64,000 nt of DNA from CAZJRB01 sp964547995 (GCA_964547995.1 CAZJRB010000010.1:43596-107595), one strand, 5' to 3'; shown: positions 24,501 through 32,653, counted from the stretch's first letter. The notes: a model not told the origin generated them from the sequence alone. Made by a program: numbers and translations.

Positions 24501-26247
24501 CCCCGACGGCGCGCTCTGGGTCGCCGACATGTACCGCTACGTGATCGAACACCCCGAGTGGATCGACGACCGGCTCGAAAAGACGCTTCCCTTGCGACGC
24601 GGGCACGACCTGGGCCGCATCTACCGGATCTACCCGGTCGGCAAGAAGCCCCGGCCGATCCCGCGGCTCGACAAGCTCGACACGGCCGGGCTGGTTGCCG
24701 CGCTCGATCATCCGGGCGGCTGGCAGCGCGACATGGCCCACCAGATGTTGGTCTGGCGGGCGGACAGCGCGGCGGTCGGGCCGCTCGAAGAAATGGTCAA
24801 GGCCGGCAAGCAGCCCGTTGCACGGTTGCACGCCCTGTGCGTGTTGGACGGCCTGGATGCGCTGCGGCCGGAGATTATCCGGCGGGCACTGGCCGACGAG
24901 CATCCCGGCGTGCGGCGCCGCGCGATCCGCGTAAGCGAGCCGCTGCTCGACGAGAATCCGGCGTTGGGGGAAGCCCTGCTGAAGTTGATCGGCGATCCCG
25001 ATCCACTGGTGCAGGTGCAACTGGCCTACAGCTTGGGCGAGTGGCACGATCCGCGCGCTGCCCGGGCCCTGGCACAAATGGCCGTCCGCCGTGCCGGCAA
25101 CCCGTACATGACCGCCGCGGTGATGAGTTCGGCCATGCCGCACGTTGCGGGAATGATTGCCGAAGTGCAGGCGCAACCCGAATCGGCCCCGAAGAAAAAA
25201 CTACTCGCCGCGCTTACTAAGCTGGCCGCCGACATCAAGGCCCACCCCGACGCCGTCGCCGAACTCGACGCCGTGCAGAGCGGACCGCTACGCTTGCAGT
25301 CCGAGGCCCTGGTCAGCGTCGAAACCAGCCCCCGAGTCAAGGCCGCGATGGAGAGGTTCCAGCCGGTGCTCGACATGACCGGCGACCCCGTACGCGGCAA
25401 GGAGGTCTACGTCGAGGCCACCTGCTCGATCTGCCATCGCATCGAGGACATCGGAGACGAGCGGGGACCCGACATCAAAACCCTGGTCGACCGCTCGGCC
25501 GAAAACCTCCTGGTCGGGACCATCGATCCGAACCGCGCGGTCAAGGAACGCTACCTCGAATACACCGTTGAGACGGCCGACGGAGTGCAACTGAGCGGCA
25601 TGTTGATGGACGAGACCTCCGCCAGCATCACGCTGGCCAAAAGCGACGGCAAGCTGGTGACCGTGCTTCGCCGCGACCTCGAAGAAATGGTCGAGAACGG
25701 TCGTTCGTTCATGCAGGAGGGGCTCGAAGAAAAGCTCTCGCTGGGGGACATGGCCGACCTGATCGCCTACATGCGCAAAGCGACCGGGGCGGCGGACCAA
25801 CCGCCGCAGCGCAACCGGCCGCGCCCGGTCCGCGCCGGCGACGGCGGCGTCCTGCGGATCCCGGCCGACGCCGCCGAGCTGTTCGGCCCGAAAATCATCT
25901 ACGAAACAAAGTACGGCAACATCGGGTGGTGGGACCAACAAAACGCCTATGCCGCCTGGACCATCGAGCCGAAGCAGCCGGGCATCTACACCATCTGGCT
26001 CGATTGGGCCCATCCCACCGGCGGAAACCGGTTTGTGATGCGAACCGGGACACGGTCGTCCGGCGGCAAGGTCCCGTCGACCGGATCGTGGGACAACTAC
26101 CGCTGGGCGAAATTCGGCACGATCTTGCTCCACGAGGGCCGGCAGCGGCTCGAATTCCGGCCCGATGCCGGGTTGTCCGGCCCGCTGATCGATTTGCGAA
26201 ACATCGTGCTGGTTCCCAAAGACGTGAAGTGGCAACCGCCCAAGTAA
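21535..26247 (+). CDS. Giant secreted PVC-type dehydrogenase/cytochrome with deacetylase-like and FG-GAP domains
   Basis: 1,570 residues from ATG 21535 (TAGGAGA upstream). Signal peptide to about residue 24. In order: a polysaccharide-deacetylase-like domain (about 25-340; ITNSIDPNDP, ETHTTSHPCPC); FG-GAP/VCBS-like Asp-rich repeats (about 350-600; DVNNDGYMDVVIGN, DVDEDGRLDVLFSN); a PVC-type membrane-bound dehydrogenase beta-propeller (about 660-1035; DPIDIAWGPDGRAWVVEMAD); HEAT-like repeats (about 1050-1250); a cytochrome c domain with CSICH at 1297-1301; and a C-terminal beta-sandwich probably binding carbohydrate (about 1435-1570). Residues about 416-441 are encoded by an inserted palindromic repeat. 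It probably oxidises sugars or alcohols in the periplasm. Confidence 0.9.
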   Translation: MRWVRVVFAVCLLPFPAGVVSGADGNRLAYLDEFADPYWPGLQAARLVTPQWIGEPGVESVVVLSTDDLRDTAKYESYLRPILDRLKKIDGRAPVSIITNSIDPNDPQVKSWLAEGLSIETHTTSHPCPCLQGGDFARAKATYDACVDLLMRIPGGRPVGFRMPCGDSMNSLSPRFFAEIFNKTTPGGNFLAVDSSVFNLPTPGDPALPREMVFDPDGREKFRKYAPADRNFVNMIEDYPYPYVIARLCWEFPMVMPSDWQAQHLHKPNNPITVRDLKTNIDIGMRKQGLSVVIFHPHGWIRNDQVVELIDHVVEKHGKRVKFLNLRDVERRLTKNMLGGHPLRASNGQDNGVRVLDVNNDGYMDVVIGNEKLRQTRIWSPKTRKWATTDFPAEIVSVDEKGNRRDAGVRFGVLRQGAMPTLAWACEAAKEHAHASVGMAPGGFVSVLIRNEKRAGLWHFNGQRWVADPDGLKGLDNLYTSKNGRDRSVRFRDLDQDGQCELIVGNDEQRAVYAWSTKPRGWKRLPFVLPEGAAVVGAKGRDAGLRFVDVDEDGRLDVLFSNHEHYSLHLFTSMKEGWRCVLSGKRGEKDAEEEIPPIVRTDGTNNGAWFKYRHMWVQNEETGRRLPHHVDSRSFIDHLLRDELEPPARPPQGSLDGMRPRSGFQVELMAHEPTVMDPIDIAWGPDGRAWVVEMADYPLGMDGRGKPGGRVRTLEDTDGDGRYDRSALFLDGLNFPSGVMPWRNGVLVTAAPDVFYAEDTNGDGRADVRRTLFTGFHEGNQQHRVNHPRWGLDNWVHVGNGDSNGLIRSLKTGKAVDISGRDLRIRPDDGGLEAQTGRTQYGLNRDDWGNWFGCNNNTPGWHYVLDDHYLRRNPHVAPPSGRRNLAGSRDVYPGGRIMTHCYIPQKTPPEGRPGAWTSLAGIMVYRDALFGPDYAGNVFMGDSVYCVIHRNILEPDGVTFRGHRGPGEEKSEFLGSADPWFRPATIRTGPDGALWVADMYRYVIEHPEWIDDRLEKTLPLRRGHDLGRIYRIYPVGKKPRPIPRLDKLDTAGLVAALDHPGGWQRDMAHQMLVWRADSAAVGPLEEMVKAGKQPVARLHALCVLDGLDALRPEIIRRALADEHPGVRRRAIRVSEPLLDENPALGEALLKLIGDPDPLVQVQLAYSLGEWHDPRAARALAQMAVRRAGNPYMTAAVMSSAMPHVAGMIAEVQAQPESAPKKKLLAALTKLAADIKAHPDAVAELDAVQSGPLRLQSEALVSVETSPRVKAAMERFQPVLDMTGDPVRGKEVYVEATCSICHRIEDIGDERGPDIKTLVDRSAENLLVGTIDPNRAVKERYLEYTVETADGVQLSGMLMDETSASITLAKSDGKLVTVLRRDLEEMVENGRSFMQEGLEEKLSLGDMADLIAYMRKATGAADQPPQRNRPRPVRAGDGGVLRIPADAAELFGPKIIYETKYGNIGWWDQQNAYAAWTIEPKQPGIYTIWLDWAHPTGGNRFVMRTGTRSSGGKVPSTGSWDNYRWAKFGTILLHEGRQRLEFRPDAGLSGPLIDLRNIVLVPKDVKWQPPK
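22782..22857. repeat. GTGCCATGCCCACGC double hairpin inserted in frame inside a gene (copy 3)
   Basis: Perfect 30-bp arms (22782-22811 and 22828-22857) and a 16-base loop, the same family as 14020-14099 and 18427-18510. It is translated without a stop as part of the giant protein (GAMPTLAWACEAAKEHAHAS..). The segment falls between the FG-GAP-like strands RFGVLR and FVSVLIRNE, which would join smoothly without it. Confidence 0.88.
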
Positions 26248-26281
26248 CACGGCCGTTGGCGAAATGGGCGGCAAGCGGTGA

Positions 26282-26298
26282 TTGGCACGCAAATTGCA
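26282..26298 (+). promoter_or_regulatory. Sigma-54 promoter
   Basis: TTGGCACGCAAATTGCA matches the -24/-12 consensus (TGGCACG-N4-TTGCA). The GG (26284-26285) and GC (26296-26297) are exactly 12 bases apart. The predicted start point near 26309 lies about 80 bases before the glycosyltransferase ATG. A separate TATAAT at 26366-26371 lacks a properly spaced -35. Confidence 0.75.
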
Positions 26299-26387
26299 CA
26301 TTAAAACTGTTTTCGGAAAACCGGTGCCAAAATGGCAGCCTTTCCATTGTCCTGAGTGACTGGCATATAATGCCGCGGCGGACCACG

Positions 26388-27530
26388 ATGCGAATTGGTT
26401 TTGTCTCTACCTACCCCCCCATCGAGTGCGGCATTGGGACCTACACGCAAAACCTTCGCCGCGCGCTGAAAAATCGCCCCAACGAGACGTTTGTGGTGAG
26501 CCAGTTCGGGGCGCAGGGCGAAGGCGTTTTTCCGGTCTACCAGCCCGACTCGGCGACGCTGGCGGCGGACGTGTTTTACACGAGCACGCGGATGACACCC
26601 GACGTGATGCACATCCAGCACGAGTACGGGCTGTTCGGATCGCAAAAAGGCGCGGCGGTGTGCGAACTGATCCTCCGCTACCGTTTGGTCGACATCCCGG
26701 TGGTCACGACGCTGCACACGGTATACACGGAACTGGCTTCGGACGAGCAGATCGTGCTGCGGCAGATTCTCGCCGAAAGTGACGCGGTGATCGTTCACGA
26801 GGAGTTCCAGCGAGAGACGCTCGAGCGGTATTTCGGGCAGAGCAGTAATATCCACGTGATCGAGCACGGCATTCGGGAGATCGAGCCGATTCCCGACGCC
26901 AAGGAGAAACTGGACCTTGACGGCAAGAAAGTCATCATGCTGTGCGGCTACTTCCGGCCAAGCAAAGGATTTCATCACATTCTGGAGTTCTTCCCACAAA
27001 TCTGTCAGGCGGATCCCGACGCCTGGCTCGTCGTGGCCGGTAAGGTCCGCGGCATCGAATCGCGGGACTACCAGCACGACCTGTTCACGAAGCTGAGCGA
27101 GTCTCCGGTGGTAAACCGCATCGTGTTTCTGCGAGGGCAATTTCCACAGCACACGTTCGACACGATTCTGTCGGCGGCGGACTGCGTGGTGCTGCCGTAC
27201 GAGAAAGGGTCGCAGAGCGGGATGCTGGCGCAGTGTTTCGCCCTGCGTCGCCCCGTGGTGGTGTCGGGTTTGCCGGCTTTCAGAGCTATCATCGAGCGCA
27301 GCGGCGGCGGTCTGGTCTGCGAAGACAACGAGCAGTACGTTTCCTCGATTCTGCGGGTCCTCAACGACGAATCGCTGCACCGCCGGCTCCGGCAGAACAT
27401 CGACCGGTATGTCAAGGAGCGCGCCGGCTGGAGCCACATTGCCCGCAAGCACATCGACGTGTATCATCAGGTTATCAAGGTCCCCTATGGAAAGGCCCGG
27501 TACGTGTACTTTCCGGAACCGGAGACATAG
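26388..27530 (+). CDS. GT4-type glycosyltransferase
   Basis: 380 residues (MRIGFVSTYPPIECGIGTYT); an ATG 18 bases upstream is in frame but overlaps a TATAAT-like element. The N-terminal GT-B Rossmann domain has CGIGTYTQNLRRAL, and the C-terminal domain has KVIMLCGYFRPSKGFHHILE and EKGSQSGMLAQCFALRRPVV, the nucleotide-sugar binding region of GT4 retaining enzymes. Cytoplasmic. The GH130 gene follows after 28 bases, so the pair links glycosyl transfer to mannoside phosphorolysis, perhaps in storage or surface mannan turnover. The operon is probably transcribed from the sigma-54 promoter. Confidence 0.9.
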   Translation: MRIGFVSTYPPIECGIGTYTQNLRRALKNRPNETFVVSQFGAQGEGVFPVYQPDSATLAADVFYTSTRMTPDVMHIQHEYGLFGSQKGAAVCELILRYRLVDIPVVTTLHTVYTELASDEQIVLRQILAESDAVIVHEEFQRETLERYFGQSSNIHVIEHGIREIEPIPDAKEKLDLDGKKVIMLCGYFRPSKGFHHILEFFPQICQADPDAWLVVAGKVRGIESRDYQHDLFTKLSESPVVNRIVFLRGQFPQHTFDTILSAADCVVLPYEKGSQSGMLAQCFALRRPVVVSGLPAFRAIIERSGGGLVCEDNEQYVSSILRVLNDESLHRRLRQNIDRYVKERAGWSHIARKHIDVYHQVIKVPYGKARYVYFPEPET

Positions 27531-27558
27531 AGATCTCCCCTGATATCAGGAAGCCGCG

Positions 27559-28491
27559 ATGACCAAACCGCACATCCCGTTCATCCGTTACGCCAACAAC
27601 CCGATTCTGACTGCCGACGATATCCCGTATTCGTGCAATGCGGTATTCAATGCGGCGGCGTGCAAGTGCGGCGACAGGTACGTGCTGCTGTTGCGGGTGG
27701 AAGGGCTCGACGGTCATAGTCACCTCACATTGGCGTTTTCCGAGGACGGGTGCCGTTTCAAGGTCGACGAGCAGCCGTGGATTACGTCCAGCGACGACCC
27801 TTACTACAAACCCTTCGAGCGGTACGGCGTCGAAGACCCGCGGATCACGCAGATCGACGACACCTATTACGTCACATACACGGCGTACGGCCCGCACGGC
27901 CCCCGCGTTGCCATCGGCAAGACCGTCGATTTTACGGCCTTCGAGCGGATTGGGCTGGTCACCGAAGTGGACAACAAAGATGCCGTGCTGTTTCCCGAAC
28001 GGATCGGCGGCGACTATGTGATGCTCGACCGTCCCGGCGGGATGGGGGGGCAAGCCGGTTCGATCTGGATCACCTACTCGCCCGATCTCGTACACTGGGG
28101 GCGTGCGCAGGTGGTCCTTTCACCACAGGCCGGCTGGGGGAACTCGAAACTGGGCGCATCGACGCCGCCGATCAAAACCGACCACGGCTGGTTGGTCCTC
28201 TACCACGGCGTCCGCGTGACGGCTGCCGGCCGATTGTACCGGGTGGGCGCCGTCCTGTTGGACCTGAAGCGGCCGGAGCAACCGCTCGGCTACACCCCCC
28301 ACTTCATTTTCGGCCCCGAACAAACGTACGAACGGACCGGCGACGTTCCCAACGTCGTGTTCCCTTGCGGCCACGTCGTCGAACCCGACGGGACGCTGAA
28401 GATGTACTACGGCGCCGCCGATACCTGCATTGGCGTGGCCGAAGCGGCGGTTGAGGAACTGTGCGAACTGGCATCCGGGCGGCCTGTGTAA
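27559..28491 (+). CDS. GH130 family beta-mannoside phosphorylase-like protein
   Basis: 310 residues. The five-bladed propeller of GH130 is shown by FIRYANNPILTADDIPYSCN, FNAAACKCGDRYVLLLRVEG, RYGVEDPRITQIDDTYYVTY, TEVDNKDAVLFPERIGGDYV and GLVVLYHGV-type residues. The E-D-P-R motif (92-95) contains the conserved aspartate proposed as the catalytic acid. GH130 enzymes phosphorolyse beta-mannosides. There is no signal peptide, so it acts in the cytoplasm, consistent with phosphorolysis. Paired with the upstream GT4 gene. Confidence 0.92.
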   Translation: MTKPHIPFIRYANNPILTADDIPYSCNAVFNAAACKCGDRYVLLLRVEGLDGHSHLTLAFSEDGCRFKVDEQPWITSSDDPYYKPFERYGVEDPRITQIDDTYYVTYTAYGPHGPRVAIGKTVDFTAFERIGLVTEVDNKDAVLFPERIGGDYVMLDRPGGMGGQAGSIWITYSPDLVHWGRAQVVLSPQAGWGNSKLGASTPPIKTDHGWLVLYHGVRVTAAGRLYRVGAVLLDLKRPEQPLGYTPHFIFGPEQTYERTGDVPNVVFPCGHVVEPDGTLKMYYGAADTCIGVAEAAVEELCELASGRPV

Positions 28492-28701
28492 CCCGCAAGC
28501 CGTCTTCTCTCTATTCCAGGGATGCGGCACCGATGCCGATCCCGGCTCCACGGACCCTGTCTGCTGTAAGTCCCTGTGTGACAACGGCTTAGAACTGTCA
28601 TGGTCTCGGTGACGTCCCTCGAAGGGCGAAGGGCCGGCCGAAATCACCCGTTGTACGTCCCGGCTTGTCGCGTTAGAATCTCCGCTGAAGGGGAGTGGAT
28701 T

Positions 28702-29007
28702 ATGTCCATACTCGTCACCTGTCCAAATGGGCACAAGCACAAAGTTAAAGATCGCTACGCCGGGAAACTCAGGCTTTGTCCGGTTTGTAGGGCGCCCATT
28801 CACATTCCAGGGAAGGATGAATTATCCACGAAGATTACTACAAAGAAGCCGAACAAGGACTCGCCGAAGACCGCTGGCAAGAAGAAATCAAAAGATGCCC
28901 CAAAGCCCGCTGACAAGAAGAAATCAAAGGACGCCCCAAAGCCCGCTGACAAGAAGAAATCACAGCGGTTTGACGACGATGACATCCTGGACATCCTGAT
29001 GGACTAG
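28702..29007 (+). CDS. Small zinc-ribbon protein with lysine-rich tandem repeats
   Basis: 101 residues (MSILVTCPNGHKHKVKDRYA). CPNGH and CPVC form a small zinc-ribbon of the type at the N-terminus of many planctomycete proteins. The middle consists of tandem KKKSKDAPKPAD units encoded by near-identical 36-base repeats, and the end is acidic (FDDDDILDILMD). Probably cytoplasmic. Repeat-number variation between strains would be expected. Function unknown. Confidence 0.7.
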   Translation: MSILVTCPNGHKHKVKDRYAGKLRLCPVCRAPIHIPGKDELSTKITTKKPNKDSPKTAGKKKSKDAPKPADKKKSKDAPKPADKKKSQRFDDDDILDILMD

Positions 29008-29099
29008 CAGTCGACAGCACTGCGATCCCACCACCCATCACTCACCACCCGCCACTACTCACCCGAACCCCGCCCGGCGTCTGGAACGCGATCGCATCA

Positions 29100-29795
29100 A
29101 TGAAGCACGACACGCACGATTCTCTTTGTCTGCTGGGAACGCTTCTGGCCCGCATCTACAGGTCCGCAGGGTGGTCGGGTGCGGAACAGTCGCCGCAGGA
29201 AGCCGCCACAGAGGCCATATCGTCCGTTGAGAACGCACGCAAGCTGATTCGGGGCTTGGGGCACGAGATCGGCCGGAATGCCGCCATGAAAATCCTTATG
29301 GTGCTGAACAAAATAGATAAAGAGTTCGCCTATCTCAAGCTCGAGCTTACGTATATTGAAGAGAGTCAGGTATTGCCCGAAACCATGAAACGGGTCGATC
29401 AGCACGCGGAGTGGAAAATCAACGAGGTATGCGAACACTTCGGCGAGGACCTCCGCCTCTGCGAGGAACACGTCTTGGCCGTCGCGCAGCATCGGGCCGG
29501 GCCGCCATCCGATCCGGGTACACCGCGCGTCGAGGTAAATCCCCAGTCGGGAAAGATCGCAGTAGAGGGCAGGAAGTACGATGCGCCCGACCACCTTTGT
29601 CAAATCGTCAAGGCATTGGTCGACGCAAAGGGACTGAATGTTGCCGGCGCCGAAATCAAGAAGCTTCCCGGTTGCCGCGGAAAGAATATCTGCCGGGAAA
29701 TCCGGGCGTTGGAAGACGCCGTTCCTCCTCTCGCAAAGTACCTCACGTGCGACAAGAATACCTATCGGCTTCGTGAGTCGGTCGACGGGTCATGA
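29100..29795 (+). CDS. Hypothetical protein
   Basis: 231 residues. The N-terminal 130 residues are helical with many charged residues (AMKILMVLNKIDKEFAYLKL). The C-terminal part (ISVEGRKYD-like segment, then HLCQIVKALVDAKGLNVAGA, KKLPGCRGKNICREIRALED) looks like a small DNA-binding or winged-helix domain, similar to modules at the end of planctomycete regulatory proteins. No signal or membrane segment. Its end overlaps the convergent feoB stop by six bases. I do not recognise the family. Confidence 0.65.
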   Translation: MKHDTHDSLCLLGTLLARIYRSAGWSGAEQSPQEAATEAISSVENARKLIRGLGHEIGRNAAMKILMVLNKIDKEFAYLKLELTYIEESQVLPETMKRVDQHAEWKINEVCEHFGEDLRLCEEHVLAVAQHRAGPPSDPGTPRVEVNPQSGKIAVEGRKYDAPDHLCQIVKALVDAKGLNVAGAEIKKLPGCRGKNICREIRALEDAVPPLAKYLTCDKNTYRLRESVDGS

Positions 29796-32027
29796 ACTGA
29801 TCCACATACCCGCCTGGTAGGTCGCCAGGGCCCCGCAGTACGCGAGTATTGTCATGTAGGTGAAGGTGAACATCGGCCACCGCCAACTGTTTGTTTCGCG
29901 CCGGATGACCGCCAGCGTCGCGGCGCATTGGCAACACAACGCAAAGAACACGAGGACCGACAGCGCGACCGGCAGGTTGAACACGGGCCGGTCCGTGCCG
30001 TCCCACGTGACCGTGCGCAGCTTCGCCTGCATTTGCGTGAGCCCTTCTTCCGATTCGACGTCGATGTCTTCCCCGAGGTTATACATGACCCCCATGGTGG
30101 CCACGACGAGTTCCCGGGCGGGCAACGAGGCGATCACCGCACAGCCGATGCGCCAGTCCCAACCGAGAGGCCTGACGGCCGGTTCAATCACGCGCCCCAA
30201 CCTTCCCAAGAGGCTCTGCCGTTGGTAGGCGCCCGTGATCTCATGATCGATCCGGTTGAGTTGTTCCTCGAGCGCTTTCCGGGCGGGATCGCCGGGAGCG
30301 AGTTTTGCCTGCTCGGCTTCGAGTTTCTCGATTTGCGGCTGAAACGGCGCCTCGACCGCCTCGGTGTTGTGCGGATAGTAAAGCGCGGCCCACACGAGAA
30401 TCGACACGACCAGGATCAACGTCCCGGCACAGCGGAGAAAGACCCAGCCGCGCTGAAACACGCGATAGAACACCGTTCGCGGCGACGGCCACTTGTAGCT
30501 CGGCAGCTCCATCAAGAACGGCGGCGTCTCGCCGCGGAACATCGTCCGCTTGAAGATCAGCGCGGCGACCACCGCCGTGATGATTCCCAAGAGATAAAGC
30601 CCCAGCAGCGTGAGCCCTTGCACGCTCAAATGCCAAACGAACATCTGCGAAGGCACAAACGCCCCGATCAGCAACGCATAGACCGGCAGCCTGGCCGAGC
30701 AGGTCATCAACGGAGCGACCAGAATCGTCGTCAGGCGGTCACGTTCGTTCTCGATCACCCGCGCCGCCATGATACCCGGGATGGCACAGGCAAACGACGA
30801 GAGCATGGGAATGAACGATTTCCCGCTGAGGCCCACGCGGGTCATGAGCTTGTCCATCAAGTACGCGGCCCGGGCGATGTAGCCGCAATCCTCCAGCACG
30901 GCGATGAAGAGAAAAAGGATCAGGATCTGGGGCAGGAACATAACGACGCCCCCGACGCCTCCGATCACCCCATTCACGAGCAGGCTCCGCAAGGCCCCTT
31001 CGTCCATGAGCGACTCGACCCGGCCGCCCAACAGATGGGTACCCGCTTCAATCACCTTCATCAGCGGCTCAGCGCCGGTGAACACGGCCTGGAATACCAC
31101 AACCATCACGGCCGCAAACAGGATCGTTCCCCAGAAACGATGCGTCAGGAGCCGGTCGATCCGGTCGGTCGCGGTCGCACGGTACTCGCTCGGTTCGGTC
31201 ACGACACCTTCGAGCGTGTGCCGGGCCCAATCGTATCGGGAGGTTGTTTCGATGGCCGGTACGGCACAGTCGGCGTCGGCGAGCCGCCGGCGCGACGCTT
31301 CCAGTTCCTGCCGCAGCCGGTCGTCCGCGTGCGAGAACAGCGCCTTTTCGAGATAGCCGCCTACGTCCAACAAGAGGCGGCGCAGAAGGCAATCGGGAAG
31401 CGGCTCCTTGTCGTCGGCAAACTCCGCCACGACCGTCCGCATTCGGGCGACTTCGTTCTCGAACGGCTCGGGGAAGGGCGATTCGTGCCGGTGCGGTCCC
31501 TCGCGGACCACTTCCGACAGTGCCGCCTTGAGCTTGTCGATACCGATCCGCCGGTTCGCCTGCGTCGGCACCACCGGGATCGCCAATTGGCCGCCGAGAC
31601 GTTCCAGGTCGATCTCGATGCCGTGGTCCGCGGCCACGTCGAGCATGTTGACGGCAAGGATGGTGGGTATCCCCAACTCCAGAACCTGGCTCAACAGATA
31701 CAGATTCCGTTCCAGGTTGCCCGCGTCGGCAATGCAGACGACCGCGTCGACCGGGGCATGGTCCTCTTGTCGCCCGAGCAGGACGTCGACCGCCACCATC
31801 TCGTCGCGCGAACGCGGGGTAAAACTGTACAACCCGGGCAGGTCGATCAACTCGTAGCGGCAACCGGCATGGTTCATCTCGCCGGTCTTTCGCTCGACCG
31901 TTACACCCGGGTAGTTTCCCACGTGTTGGTGCACCCCGACCAAGGCGCCGAACAGCGTTGATTTGCCCGTGTTGGGATTGCCGATCAAAGCGACGGAGAG
32001 CGAGGTCTTTTCGGCGGGGATAGACAT
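29790..32027 (-). CDS. feoB: Ferrous iron transporter FeoB
   Basis: 745 residues from ATG 32027 (MSIPAEKTSLSVALIGNPNT). The G domain has G1 GNPNTGKST at 16-24, G3 DLPGLYSF and G4 NMLD. It is followed by the helical GDI domain and the membrane region with paired gate motifs (GVVMFLPQILILFLFIAVLE, FIPMLSSFACAIPGIMA, LMTCSARLPVYALLIGAF). Imports Fe(II) across the inner membrane. A soluble insert between the last helices (PFQPQIEKLEAEQAKLAPGD) is a periplasmic or cytoplasmic coiled-coil-like stretch. feoA precedes it by 17 bases. Confidence 0.96.
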   Translation of the reverse strand: MSIPAEKTSLSVALIGNPNTGKSTLFGALVGVHQHVGNYPGVTVERKTGEMNHAGCRYELIDLPGLYSFTPRSRDEMVAVDVLLGRQEDHAPVDAVVCIADAGNLERNLYLLSQVLELGIPTILAVNMLDVAADHGIEIDLERLGGQLAIPVVPTQANRRIGIDKLKAALSEVVREGPHRHESPFPEPFENEVARMRTVVAEFADDKEPLPDCLLRRLLLDVGGYLEKALFSHADDRLRQELEASRRRLADADCAVPAIETTSRYDWARHTLEGVVTEPSEYRATATDRIDRLLTHRFWGTILFAAVMVVVFQAVFTGAEPLMKVIEAGTHLLGGRVESLMDEGALRSLLVNGVIGGVGGVVMFLPQILILFLFIAVLEDCGYIARAAYLMDKLMTRVGLSGKSFIPMLSSFACAIPGIMAARVIENERDRLTTILVAPLMTCSARLPVYALLIGAFVPSQMFVWHLSVQGLTLLGLYLLGIITAVVAALIFKRTMFRGETPPFLMELPSYKWPSPRTVFYRVFQRGWVFLRCAGTLILVVSILVWAALYYPHNTEAVEAPFQPQIEKLEAEQAKLAPGDPARKALEEQLNRIDHEITGAYQRQSLLGRLGRVIEPAVRPLGWDWRIGCAVIASLPARELVVATMGVMYNLGEDIDVESEEGLTQMQAKLRTVTWDGTDRPVFNLPVALSVLVFFALCCQCAATLAVIRRETNSWRWPMFTFTYMTILAYCGALATYQAGMWISS

Positions 32028-32044
32028 GGGACGAGTCGACACAA

Positions 32045-32284
32045 CTAGGCCGTCGTGTCTGGTTCGACCAGAATCCGCAGCAGATCGCCGGTCCGGCAGC
32101 AGACCTTGTTGCCGGCCAGGCGGATGATGCACGGGTTGCCCTGGCGAAACATCTGAATTCGAATGCCGCCGCGCAGGCCAAACTCCTCGAGGCGGTGTAC
32201 GTTGTCGGGATGGCCGCTGATCCGGCGAACCATGGCCGTTTGTCCGATCGGCAAATCGCGAAGCGGGATGGATTGATCGATCAT
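32045..32284 (-). CDS. feoA: FeoA domain protein
   Basis: 79 residues from ATG 32284 (MIDQSIPLRDLPIGQTAMVR). The SH3-like FeoA fold is shown by HRLEEFGLRGGIRIQMFRQG and PCIIRLAGNKVCCRTGDLLR. It is a cytoplasmic partner that helps FeoB function. First gene of the feoAB operon, with a Fur-like palindrome 36 bases upstream. Confidence 0.92.
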   Translation of the reverse strand: MIDQSIPLRDLPIGQTAMVRRISGHPDNVHRLEEFGLRGGIRIQMFRQGNPCIIRLAGNKVCCRTGDLLRILVEPDTTA

Positions 32285-32319
32285 TGGTATACCCGACGGT
32301 CGTGGGCGACAACCGCAAC

Positions 32320-32334
32320 TGAGACTCAGTCTCA
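32320..32334. promoter_or_regulatory. Fur-like operator upstream of feoAB
   Basis: TGAGACTCAGTCTCA is a perfect 7-1-7 palindrome, the same architecture as the classical Fur core TGATAATNATTATCA with G/C changes. It lies 36 bases before the feoA ATG. DtxR-type regulators also use such palindromes. Confidence 0.65.
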
Positions 32335-32653
32335 CTATCGGCATTGTAGCGTCTCTTTCTACTCTTACAACCCCTTTTAGAAAACTTTTCGCCCCGGCAG
32401 TGGTTCAGGACAACCTAAAGTCTTACGCTAAAACGATTTGCGGCCGGGAAAAAATCGGGGGCGGGATTTGGCGTACTTCTCTTGGCCATATCTCATCGGG
32501 GGGGCATGACAGCTTTGGCAATCCTGGCCGGCCAGTTGACACGGCACGAAGACGGGATTATGAGTGGTCAATGGTCTGTTGTTGGAATCGTCCCCGGCGG
32601 ACGAGCAACGACCACCGGTTGTGCAACTTGGTGTTGCCTATTGCAGGAGAGAG
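32335..32653. other. Intergenic stretch between divergent feoA and a secreted protein gene
   Basis: Beyond the operator I see no gene or clear repeat here. The region should hold the feoAB promoter and the promoter of the gene at 32654, but no good consensus elements stand out. Confidence 0.5.

Noticed and set aside
25926..26387. N-terminal extension of the GT4 gene by more than 150 codons
   Set aside because: This part overlaps the end of the 1,570-residue gene in another frame, contains the sigma-54 promoter, and the GT4 fold starts cleanly at 26388.
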